A stretch of DNA of 64,000 bases from Petaurus breviceps papuanus (Eukaryota > Chordata > Mammalia > Diprotodontia > Petauridae): assembly GCA_028583685.1 (NCBI GenBank), contig JAMXIF010001194.1:2477415-2541414 (forward strand), written 5' to 3'. Below the pieces are notes generated by a model, which did no database searches, was not told the origin of the DNA, and saw only the letters and a list, made by a program, of their open reading frames with translations. Below are positions 55,110 through 64,000 of the stretch, piece after piece. Each line of letters opens with the position of its first letter. The first letter of the stretch is position 1. The translations under genes were made by a program, and so were the position numbers.

Positions 55110-55310
55110 AAGGGTTATATAGCACAGTACATTGGAAAGAACATTGACTTTGGAATCAGAGAATCTAAGTTCAAGCCCTGGTCCTTCTTACTACCTGTGT
55201 GACCTTGGACAGAATAATAACAGCCTCTGGGTATAAGTCTCCTCATCTGAAAAATGAGGCAGTTGGACTAAGGTCCCTTCCAACTCTAAATCTATGACCC
55301 AATGACCAGT
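55110..55310 (+). repeat. MIR-type SINE with single tail unit
   Basis: AGCACAGTACATTGGAAAGA, CTACCTGTGTGACCTTGGAC, CTCATCTGAAAAATGAGGCA and GTTGGACTAAGGTCCCTTCC followed by AACTCTAAATCTATGACC. It shows the minisatellite unit in its presumed single-copy ancestral place. Confidence 0.65.
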
Positions 55311-55369
55311 CTCTGATGAAATGTTCAGAAGGAGGAAGAACTCTCAGTTTTTTGTTTCCCCTTCCTGAG

Positions 55370-55700
55370 TCATGCCCATCCTCAGTGATGTTGACACTTT
55401 CTCTATTTCCCACCAATTGTGTGACGCAGAGGTAACCAAAGATGTTTCAACCGCTTCCCCGGGGAAAGATTTCCATGGGAACGCCTCAGGGACTACAAGG
55501 TCCTCTTTTGACCATCCCAAAAAGGACAGTTGTCTCCCCCCTTCAAAGTCATGTGACAGAGAAAGGATTATTAACCAGGGTGGGACTGATTACTCAGGTG
55601 TCAAAAGGGGCCCGTTTCTGGCATCCTGACACCAGCCTAGCAACAGGCCCTTGGATGCCAGGACAGCACCATGGCAACCCCCTGGGCCACCCTAAGAGGC
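55370..55700. promoter_or_regulatory. Candidate regulatory segment with RFX/X-box-like motifs
   Basis: Non-repetitive and GC-richer than its flanks. It has ATTTCCATGGGAAC (an imperfect palindrome like an X-box), CTAGCAAC and CATGGCAACC (RGYAAC half sites) and TCATGTGAC (E-box) within about 220 bp. The overlapping short open frames look incidental. Function is inferred only. Confidence 0.25.
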
Positions 55701-56178
55701 TGTAAGCTAGAGGGGGAAGGGAGAAGTGGGAAATATGGAAAGGAAGAAGACAGCTCTCTTGTACTCAATATATCAGAGAATGCATTTATATGGTCTTTCA
55801 TAACTTAAAGTACTTTCCTATCAACAAAACTATAAAAGAGCACATGAGTAGTCCCATTTTACAAGTGGGTAAACTGAGGCTCAAAGAAGGGAGTAAGTTA
55901 CAGTCATAAAGCCAAGTTACAGAACCAGGTCATGTATCAAAAGTATTTGAATACAAATTCCACACTCATCCTACTATAAAAAACCTCCCCCAATTTTCAA
56001 GCAACAGTTCAAGATATGTCTGTTTCTTTTCTTCGTACCCTCATCCACCAAAGCCCCAACCTCAGTCACTGAGATGCAAAGAAGATCAAGGAGGTACAAG
56101 ATGAACTCTAACAGGCTCTATTAACAAAGACTGCCAAATTGTATCCCCCATAAACTCAGAACAAAACCCTTAAAGCAG

Positions 56179-56336
56179 GGCAGCCAGGTAGCACAGTGAG
56201 TAAGAGCACCGGCTCCAGTGTCGGGATGACCTGGGGATCAAATCTGGGCTCAGATACTCAGCACCACACCCAGAAATAACTGGCCATGTAACCTTGAGCA
56301 AGTTACTTAACCCTGATTGCTTTAAAAAAAAAAAAA
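56179..56336 (+). mobile_element. Marsupial SINE, same subfamily as the 40-kb dimer
   Basis: GGCAGCCAGGTAGCACAGTG, CGGGATGACCTGGGGATCAA, CTGGCCATGTAACCTTGAGC and an A14 tail. The flanks ACAAAACCCTTAAAGCA (56161-56177) and ACAAAACACCCTTAAAGCA (from 56337) form the target duplication. Confidence 0.88.
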
Positions 56337-57061
56337 ACAAAACACCCTTAAAGCATGTAACTTACTGTGTAACCTTGGGCAAGTGACTTAACCCTTCTGG
56401 GCCTCAATTTCAACTTCTGTAAAATTAAGTAGTTGGTCATCTACTAACCTTCTAGTTTCCTTCCCTTTTTTGTGCTATGTATGATCTCTTACAACTTATA
56501 TATTCCACGTTCTATGATTCAAGCAAGTGTTACCCTTGTTCCAACATGGCTTTTATCATAGCTTGAATTTTAGGATAAACAGAGCTTACGGAAACCTAGG
56601 CTGACTTTCTGAGGATGCTGCCCCAAAATTCTAGGTACCAAACAAAGATCTATAAAATCTGGACCAAATGGATAAGTCAGATCTAGCTTATATTCCCAGC
56701 CATCAAAGAAATAGGAACAGCCAACATGGTACCCTGGAAAGAGCATCTAACATTTGGGTCTTTACTTCTTCTATGTCACTAAGCCCAATTCTAATAAGAA
56801 ATTAAAACAAGTGAGCAGCCTACCCATTCAGGGTCAAATAAGGATAATACTAGGCCTATCTCACAGAGTGGGGTCAAATCAGAAATAAATCAGAGGAGCA
56901 CAAATCTACAACTGAAAAGTTAGCACAACCTCCTCATTTTATAGATGAAGAAACTTACCCAAGTCTCCCAGTTAGAAAACAGCAGAACTAGGATTCAAAC
57001 CAAGGTCATATGACTCTAACTCAAACAATCTTTCCACTTTACTACTCTAGAGTATTCTGGA

Positions 57062-57270
57062 GGCAGCTAGGTTGCCTGGAGTCAGGAAGACCAGAATTCA
57101 AATTCAGCCTCAGACATTTACTAGCTGTCCCATTTTACAAGTGGGTAAACTGAGGGCAAGTAACTTAACCTTTATTTGTCTCAGTTCCTCATCTGTAAAA
57201 TGAGTTAGGGAAGGAAATGGCAAATTACTCTAGTATCTTTGCCAAGGAAATCTCAAACAGGGTCACAAAT
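57062..57270 (+). mobile_element. Long-form marsupial SINE
   Basis: GGCAGCTAGGTTGCCTGGAG, TTCAAATTCAGCCTCAGACA, CTCATCTGTAAAATGAGTTA and GCCAAGGAAATCTCAAACAG. A short MIR-antisense-like insert (CCCATTTTACAAGTGGGTAA) lies inside. Confidence 0.7.
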
Positions 57271-57564
57271 ATAGTACTCTAAAGTTATGAAGAACTTTTA
57301 CATTCATTATCTCATTTGACCTTGATAATATCCCTGTAAAGATTTAGGGCTAGAAATGACCTTGGAAATTGTCTAGCTTCTGACTCCAAATACAGTTCTC
57401 CTTCCTTAACACAGAAAATAGTGGGTGAAGTTATGCCAGTCTGTTAAAATTGAGATAATAACTAACTGTACTAATACATAAATATATAATAATGCATTAT
57501 TATGTGTGATAATATAACATGTTATCCTACAATATATCATAATTTAATTTAAAATAGCTATATT

Positions 57565-57990
57565 AATTGAATATAATGGAACATTACTGTACCATAAGAA
57601 ACAATGAACTTGACTTACACAAACTGCTGAAAAGTGAAGAAAGAAGAATCAGGAAAACTGTATGTGCTGATTATAATAATGTAAATGGAAAGGAAAAAAA
57701 ATCAAAATTGAATGCTGTTAAACTGTAACAACCATACTCAGAGCTGATGAGAATGCACCTCCCTCCCTTTACAGAAGTGTGTGTATGGGGGCAGCAGGCA
57801 AGGGGAATGTGGAGAAAAGGGGTACCCCTGTGGGTGTAGAATACTGCAGATGTTGTTAGACTTGAGTTACTTTTACTGAACTGAATTTTTAAAAATTTCT
57901 TTATTATAATGGATGAAAAAAAGAGGAAGGGATGTGTTGGGAAATAAATGTGATACAAGAAAAATAAAAATGTATCAATAAAAACTGAAT
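57565..57990 (+). mobile_element. L1 3' end, sense, 5'-truncated
   Basis: ATTGAATATAATGGAACATT, ACTGTACCATAAGAAACAAT and ATGAACTTGACTTACACAAA give the ORF2 end. The 3' UTR runs on to AAAATGTATCAATAAAAACTG. Different 3' UTR subfamily from the copy at 11.9-12.9 kb. Confidence 0.65.
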
Positions 57991-58659
57991 AATAATATTA
58001 TTATAGTAACAATCTCAGAAGATGATTTTGAGGTTCAAATGAGATAACATAAAATATTCTTAAAATTTTAAACACTATATAAATGTCATTAATTATTAAT
58101 GTTCTTTCCACTGTATCACACTGTCTCTCATTATCATTATGATAATGGTTGTGAAAGTACTTTGAAAAGCATAAAAGCATAATCTCCAGCAGCCCAGGTT
58201 TGGGGAAGAGCAGCCTCCATTTCTCACCTCTCTCCCCTGCCTAATACTAAAAGTTTCCTAGATTTAAAGGAACTGTATTTCTCCACTTCAAAATGCTGCC
58301 TAAGTAAGTCACATTGCTATTTTCCCCTAAGTCCTACTAGCTAGACAGATTTGGGAGTCACAAAAACTTGCGTTTTCAAAGAACCTCTAAGGTCATCTCT
58401 TCCAACTCTCTCTATAATATCCCCTTCTCTTCTCCCCTCCCCCCTTTTCAGATATTGGTTAGACTAAATGACTGTTTTAGGCCCCTTCCAAGTCTGAAAT
58501 TTTTTACTATAAATACTCCAGTGATAGGGAACTTGAACTCATCACCTACCCCCGTACCCCCCCATGGTAGCTCATTATGTTGGTAAGTAGCTCTAATAAG
58601 AAGTCAAACTTCATTGTAATAGGTCCTAGTTCTACCCTCCAGAATCAGAACAATTTGGA

Positions 58660-58870
58660 TTCAGATACTTCAACACATCAATATAATGGAAAGAAGACGC
58701 TTGTTATGGAATCAAGAAGACCAATCCTGCCTCTGTACTTACTGACTGCCCTTGGAAAAGTCACCTGAATTCCCATGGCCTGTTGTTTCCTCATCTGTAA
58801 AATGAGACAGTTGGACTAGATTGGCCTCCATAATCCCTTCCAGGTCTAGTATCTGCAATCCTGTATCTCC
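58660..58870 (+). repeat. MIR-type SINE
   Basis: GTTTCCTCATCTGTAAAATG, AGACAGTTGGACTAGATTGG and CCCTTCCAGGTCTAGTATCT. Confidence 0.65.
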
Positions 58871-60594
58871 CCTAAATGTTTTTCCAAGCTAAACATTCCC
58901 AGTTCATTCTACAAATACCCTCACCACCTTGTTCGCCTCTCCTATACGTACCCCTGCTTTTTAATATACTTCCTACAATGGAAGGGGGTCTGATGGGGGA
59001 GGGGGAGGCAGGTATGATAGGGCAAAGAGAACTGGGACTATCACCCTTCTCACTGTGCATCCCAAACTTCCAGTAACATCTAGGATTTTCTTCAGGTATT
59101 TAATAACTTTGTACAGAAACACAGGGTGAACAGACAAGACTGATGACAAGGAAGACTAAGGCCAGTCCCTAGGACAAGACAAGGCTGCCCATGTGACCAG
59201 ATTCCCTCCACTCCACTAGAATGGGCTCCACTTACTGTCAGAGCCCTGAGGTCCTGGAGTCCAGCATGTCCAGGCTTCCATGGACTGGGACACAAATCAA
59301 TCCAATCCCCTGCCCTGGCACAGAAGAAAAGGCTAACACATACAAAGCAGGAGCTGGGAAAAGGCCTATTGGCGACAGCTGTTCCCAAAGGGGTGAAAGG
59401 GGCTAATACTTTTTATAAAGCCTCTGAGCACATGAGGCGAGAAAGGGAAGAGGGGCCCCTGAAATCCGGACAGTGCCTCTCCTCCCCCTTTCTGCTCAAT
59501 CCTTCCTAGGCAAGACCCCTAAGAATAGAACTGCCTCCCTCACCAGCCAACTGATGTTAGCAGCACGCCTGAGGTTAACCCTAACCACATGGCCACACAA
59601 CCTCTCCCCATTCCCACACTGCCAGAGCCAGAAACCCAGCCAGCCACAGTTTCAAGAATCCTTATAATTTCGGGCTATTTTTTTTGTTTGGGGTTGAGGA
59701 TTTGTTTGTTTGTATATATGCTTATTTGGGGGAGAGACATGTGCCCCACCTTTCATTTAATCACCCAATAGTCTGTCATGGTATTAAATCAATTTGTGCA
59801 TGTGTGTGGTCCAAACACTGAGGCAGAGACAACTGCAGTGGGGAGGCAAGAAGGCATGGGAAATGATGGAAACCTGACTCTCCCACTAGCTTACAGTGTG
59901 ACCCTCTGGATCCGCCAGAGGTGGTTTCCCTATCCATAAGATGAGAAGAATGATACCTATGTAATAGCCCATTCATAGAGCTGTTGAGGGGCTTCAGTGA
60001 AGTAATAGATATGTCACTGAAAGAACCTTGAAAAAATAAGAAACACTTACAAATAGTAAATCATTGGAGATGATAATGGTTACACACCCAGAGAGTGGCA
60101 GGACCTGGTCCTAGTCCTGGCTCTGACACTAACCTGATATAATCAGAATGGAGCAATACTCTACTTCCTGAACCACTCCAGGTCAGGAGAACCTGAGTTC
60201 AAATACTCCCTCTGACACACAGTGGATATAGGATTCTGAATAAATCAATGCACCTTCCAGTGCCCCAAGCCAACTCTCAAGACTATATCCTGCAGAACAG
60301 TAAATGATCTGCATTGTTATGGGGAATTTCTTTACTTAAGGAGCTCCACACAAGCATAAAATCATAGATCCAAGTCAAAAAATGCTTCAATGTTCTGAAC
60401 CCCCTTAATCATGGCTAAGTACCTTTCTGAGACTCAGTTTCCTCAACTAGAAAAAAAAAAAGGCTAAACTAGAAGATCTCTGCGGATTCTTGTACCTCTA
60501 AATGACCTTAAATATGGCTTAATCCAACTCCTATTTTACACATGATACTGCTTGCTTTTATATGGTGCTTTAAGGTCTACAAAGGGTTAATAAT

Positions 60595-60780
60595 CTGATT
60601 AGTATCCAAGAGGCCCAGTGGATAGAGCTCTGGGCCTGAAGTCAGGAAGACATCATCTTCCTGAGGTGAAATTTGGCCTCAAACACTTAAGAGAAAATCA
60701 TTTAACCCTGTATGCCTCAGTTTCCTCATTTGTAAAATGAAGTGGAGAAGGAAATGGCAAATGACTTTACAGCAACAAGT
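60595..60780 (+). mobile_element. CORE-type marsupial SINE
   Basis: AGGCCCAGTGGATAGAGCTC, GCCTGAAGTCAGGAAGACAT, GTATGCCTCAGTTTCCTCAT and GTGGAGAAGGAAATGGCAAA. Confidence 0.75.
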
Positions 60781-60859
60781 CGAATAGCACAGTGTAGAAG
60801 GCAAGAGCATTGGATTTGAGCTTAAATGATGGGGAACTGAATCCTGTCTCTACCATAAT

Positions 60860-61075
60860 AGCAACAGCAGCTAGCACTTTTGTAGCACTTTACATTTTAC
60901 CTCATTTTATTCTCACAAAAAATCCTGTTTAGTAGGTGCTATTATTTTCCCCATTTTACAGATGAGGTTAAAGTGACTTGCCTAGAGTCACACAGTATGT
61001 AAGTGATTGAGTCAGGGTTCTCAATTAGGTCCTTGTGGCTCTAAGTGCAACATTCTATCTACTACAACACCTAAC
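60860..61075 (-). repeat. MIR-type SINE, antisense
   Basis: AACAGCAGCTAGCACTTTTG, TAGCACTTTACATTTTACCT, CCATTTTACAGATGAGGTTA and CTTGCCTAGAGTCACACAGT. Confidence 0.75.
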
Positions 61076-62199
61076 TACATGTAAGCAGACTCTACCAAAT
61101 TATCACACAGCTAGTGACAATCAGAACTTTCAACTCCAAGTCAGAATATGGAAGCTATTATTTATTGGTTGTTTTCTTTCTACTCTAGTGCGGTTCACAA
61201 GCCAACTCCCACTAACTCCAGCCTTGGGCATGAAGCCTTCAGCATCCTTCCCACCGGGCAGCAGACAGGGCCATCTGTTCCTGCTTCTCCTCACCACCAT
61301 CAGCACCCCAAACCCTTTCAGAGTTGAGGCTTTCTGGCAGATCAATCAGTGAAGCTGATTCCTCCAAAGCTGAAGAAAAAGCAGGGGCTGCCAGCTCAAG
61401 AAAAAGACCAGAAGGGAAGCAGCTGTCAGTGAGGTCTGTTAACAGCAGAACCAACAGTTTCTCATATTGGATTTCTAGGAAACCCAGCCTCATTCCCTCC
61501 ATCTCTCCCTCTGGAGGACTGGCTCTTCCCTTTCCTCCCCAGCTCTAAAGCTTATGTGTCTGCCTAAGATTCTGGGTTCCCTATCACCATGTGATCATCT
61601 TTCTCAGGCCCTCTGCTAAGAGATTTTTCTTATGTCTATTTATTTAAGTAATCCCCTTCAAGGATGCAGCTGTGTACAGGTACTGGCCATTACTCTCCTA
61701 GAAGGGTACACGTCACAAGGACAAATGCAGCAGAATCTCATCTCAATTCAAGTATAGATGGGTCTTATTCTCTGCAACAGTAAAGCAAAGTAGTAAAAAA
61801 AACACTGGACTCCATTCAAATCCTAGCTCTAACACTTTCTCTAACATTTTTCTGAATCTCATCTGTTAAATGAGTTAAATGAATGTAGTACACGTATTTA
61901 TTTGTACTATCCAAAACACAGAGATGTTTTGTGAATGCTATTGCATGCTCTGCAAAAATGGATGATGATTCCTGCAAGGTAGTGTTAGATCTACCCCCCT
62001 CACTGACTATGAGGTTCATTTAGCCTGCTAAGCGCTAGGTTACCTGGGACTATCATTTGGCATTCGTACAAATTGTATTCGTTTAATGGTAAGAGCCACT
62101 CCCATTCATACAGGCTTTTACTATCACAAAATACACCTACAACAATCTCATTTGAACTTCACAAAATCCCTGTGGGTTTAGAAGTATGCCCATTAGGGT

Positions 62200-62420
62200 A
62201 ACAAGCAGAACACTGACCTTCATTTAACACCTGATGACTTACAAATGCCATTACACAAAGACTTATTTTATCCTCCAAACAACCCTGGAAGGAAGCTTGA
62301 GCCAACATTCTCCTTATTTTACAAGCAGGAAACTGAGACTCACCCAGGTATAGTGGCCAGTCCAGTCTAGTGTCTAAGAGACAGGACCCAAACCAAATAT
62401 TTTAACTCACTGGATGTTTT
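62200..62420 (-). repeat. MIR-type SINE, antisense
   Basis: ACTTATTTTATCCTCCAAAC, AACCCTGGAAGGAAGCTTGA, TTATTTTACAAGCAGGAAAC and TGAGACTCACCCAGGTATAG. Confidence 0.6.
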
Positions 62421-62439
62421 CATTAAGCAGCTGGTATCT

Positions 62440-62690
62440 CTCTGCAGTGGAGAGTCAAATCCAGCCTCAAACACTTACTAGCTTACTGGGCAAGTAAGTC
62501 ATTTAATCACTCTCATACTCAATTTCCTTATCTGTAAAATGATAATAATAAAATAAAATAATAATAGCATCTACTTTATACAATGACTGGAACAAAGGTT
62601 TATTCCCTTCCTCTCTGCTTCCCTTCACTCATTGGGTGGTTGGTTGTAAAGTGATTTGTAAATTTATAAATGCTAGCTATTACTACCATA
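62440..62690 (+). repeat. MIR-type SINE
   Basis: GTCAAATCCAGCCTCAAACA, CTGGGCAAGTAAGTCATTTA, CCTTATCTGTAAAATGATAA and GTAAATTTATAAATGCTAGC. Confidence 0.65.
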
Positions 62691-63033
62691 ATTAACACAA
62701 AAGAGGGAGCTATAAGGGAAAGAAAGGGAATGAAGGAATAAAAGTCCCAAAAATCAGAAGCACAGACCAGAGCAGAATGAAGGCTGTGTGGGCCTGGGTC
62801 CCTCTCAAGAGACGAAGGAATTCACCAGTGGGACTTGCCAATACAGTTCCAGTTGTCCTAAGTCAAATCCAACCTTCCAGAGATTCTGTTCCTGAAACTG
62901 TACTAGACCTTTCCCAGGTTCTCAAGCTCCAGAGAGCCTACAACATATAAAAGGATCCTGCAACAGAAAGGTATTCTTCTAAGTAATATATCCTCAATGC
63001 AATGATGTTTTTTTCACAATTCAAGAGACTCTG

Positions 63034-63197
63034 GGGTGGCTAGGTGGCACAGTGAATAGAGCATCAGCCCTGGAGTCAGGAGGACCTTTGTTCAAATCCA
63101 ACCCCAGACACTTAACACTTACTAGCAGTGTGACCTTGGGCAAGTCACTTAACCCCAATTGCCCTACCTTCCCCCCCCCAAAAAAAAGGAGAAAGAG
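63034..63197 (+). mobile_element. Marsupial tRNA-derived SINE with target duplication
   Basis: GGGTGGCTAGGTGGCACAGT, CCTGGAGTCAGGAGGACCTT, GTTCAAATCC B-box, GTGACCTTGGGCAAGTCACT and a tail with C9 then A8. The flanks AGAGACTCTG (63024-63033 and 63198-63207) are exact. Confidence 0.9.
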
Positions 63198-64000
63198 AGA
63201 GACTCTGTAGTTACTGTAGTCTATCTTGTTCCCCATAGAGTCAAATCCAGATCTAGTGCAGGGCCAAGCACATCCTGAGAGAACAGGGTGAGTACCTTTG
63301 CCCCAACAAGACTGCATCCGGTCCATGCCTCTCTGAACAAAGGGTTTGGCCCAGGGCTGAGCTAGGTCCCAAAGTTTCTGGGTCCAAGTCAAGATTGCTT
63401 GCCAGGCCAGCTTGGGGAGAAAAGCTATCCCATCTCACCTACTTCTTCCAAGGAAGACATAGGTCCCAAAATAAATGTTGAAATAAGAATGAGGGGATGA
63501 CCTTAGATAATATCTAAGGTCTCCTCTAGTTATAAATCCCATAACAATCTTTCTGTCATCCAGTCCACCTTCTGCCACTCTGACCCCAAGCCTAATCACC
63601 CCTGGTTTGGGGTTGTTGGGTTTGTTTGTTTTTTTTAATAAAAATATTCTAGCAGCAATCCCAGACAGCAGCCCTTCTTCTCAAACTCCTTAGAGGGTTG
63701 TGCTTGAAATGAATCACCCTTCTCCCTCCACCAGTCATCACCAGCTTCTTCACTCCACTCCCACTCCAATAAATCAGTCCCTGTCCCTCCCATTAGAGCA
63801 ATCTAAACCAAGAGATGCCTTTGATTTAAAGGGAGCTTCCACAGACTAGAACAGAGCATAATTCATCCATTTATCACCAGCACTATTAACCACCTTGTAT
63901 TGATATGTTAATTTTTGTCTCCCTTTAGAGAAGCCACAGAAATCACATCTTAGGGTTAGGGTTACAGTGGAAAGAGGAAAGGCTACTAGGCTCAGAACCT

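Larger units (their letters stand above)
1..64000 (-). other. PREX1: PREX1 gene body, partial (introns 1-5 with exons 2-5)
   Basis: The minus strand carries four consecutive splice-flanked exons whose peptides run in order through the DH domain of P-Rex1, so the whole window is interpreted as the interior of this gene. Transcription runs from high to low coordinates. Exon 1 is not found up to 64000 and exon 6 is not found down to position 1, so intron 1 exceeds 38.5 kb and intron 5 exceeds 7.7 kb here. Complete introns are 3153 bp (intron 4), 10001 bp (intron 3) and 4131 bp (intron 2). No CpG-island-like promoter segment is seen, consistent with the promoter lying outside the window. That both window ends are still intronic is inferred from the absence of other exons. 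Confidence 0.9.
25440..64000 (-). other. PREX1: PREX1 intron 1, partial
   Basis: At least 38.5 kb upstream of exon 2 with no further PREX1 exon or promoter-like CpG-rich block. Repeats are entered separately. Segments where I recognise no repeat or gene include about 25440-26090, 28740-29330, 35120-36060, 36180-36720, 40930-41990, 43000-43880, 53140-53960, 55310-56160, 58870-59860, 61080-62190 and 63210-64000. Confidence 0.75.

Noticed and set aside
63950-63964. TTAGGGTTAGGGTTA, an interstitial telomere-like repeat
   Set aside because: Only two and a half units with no nearby degenerate telomeric array; compatible with chance.

Overview
The window is vertebrate nuclear DNA from a marsupial. 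The evidence is the abundance of tRNA-derived SINEs of the marsupial type (opening GGGGYRGCTAGGTGGC, with the line CTTAACCCCAATTGCC before an A-rich tail), marsupial L1 3' ends, and dense old MIR, L2, CR1/L3 and RTE relics. The species is not resolved from sequence alone. No bacterial-type gene, rRNA, tRNA gene, CRISPR array or intact transposase was found.

The window lies inside one host gene on the minus strand: PREX1 (P-Rex1), the PIP3- and G-beta-gamma-activated Rac guanine nucleotide exchange factor. Four small coding exons, each too short to stand out as an open reading frame, were found by reading the minus strand for splice-flanked peptides. Counted from the start codon they match exons 2 to 5: 25368-25439, 21114-21236, 11008-11112 and 7753-7854. 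Joined, they encode 135 residues of the DH (Dbl homology) catalytic domain, equivalent to about human residues 74-207. All boundaries are phase 0. Exon 1, with the start codon and the N-terminal DH helix, lies beyond 64000; exon 6 and the rest of the gene lie below position 1.

Layout: 1-7752 is part of intron 5; 7855-11007 is intron 4; 11113-21113 is intron 3; 21237-25367 is intron 2; 25440-64000 is part of intron 1. The introns are mostly layered transposon fossils. Best supported are two copies of a TA-flanked, roughly 420-bp MITE (12009-12422, inserted in an L1 3' end; and 49165-49591), SINEs with exact target-site duplications, a SINE dimer inside an RTE LINE (38815-40560), two long CR1/L3 fragments (31840-32880, 50640-51990), two hAT-like elements ending in a TGTCAAAC-type repeat, and a recurring degenerate minisatellite of about 30 bp derived from a SINE/LINE tail. 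There are also a 28-base G run and a polypurine tract of about 280 bp.

No new multi-gene system is visible. The items most worth a second look are the MITE family, the dispersed tail minisatellite, an unclassified repeat pair at 50.0 and 52.5 kb, and several non-repetitive intronic stretches that could be conserved regulatory DNA.
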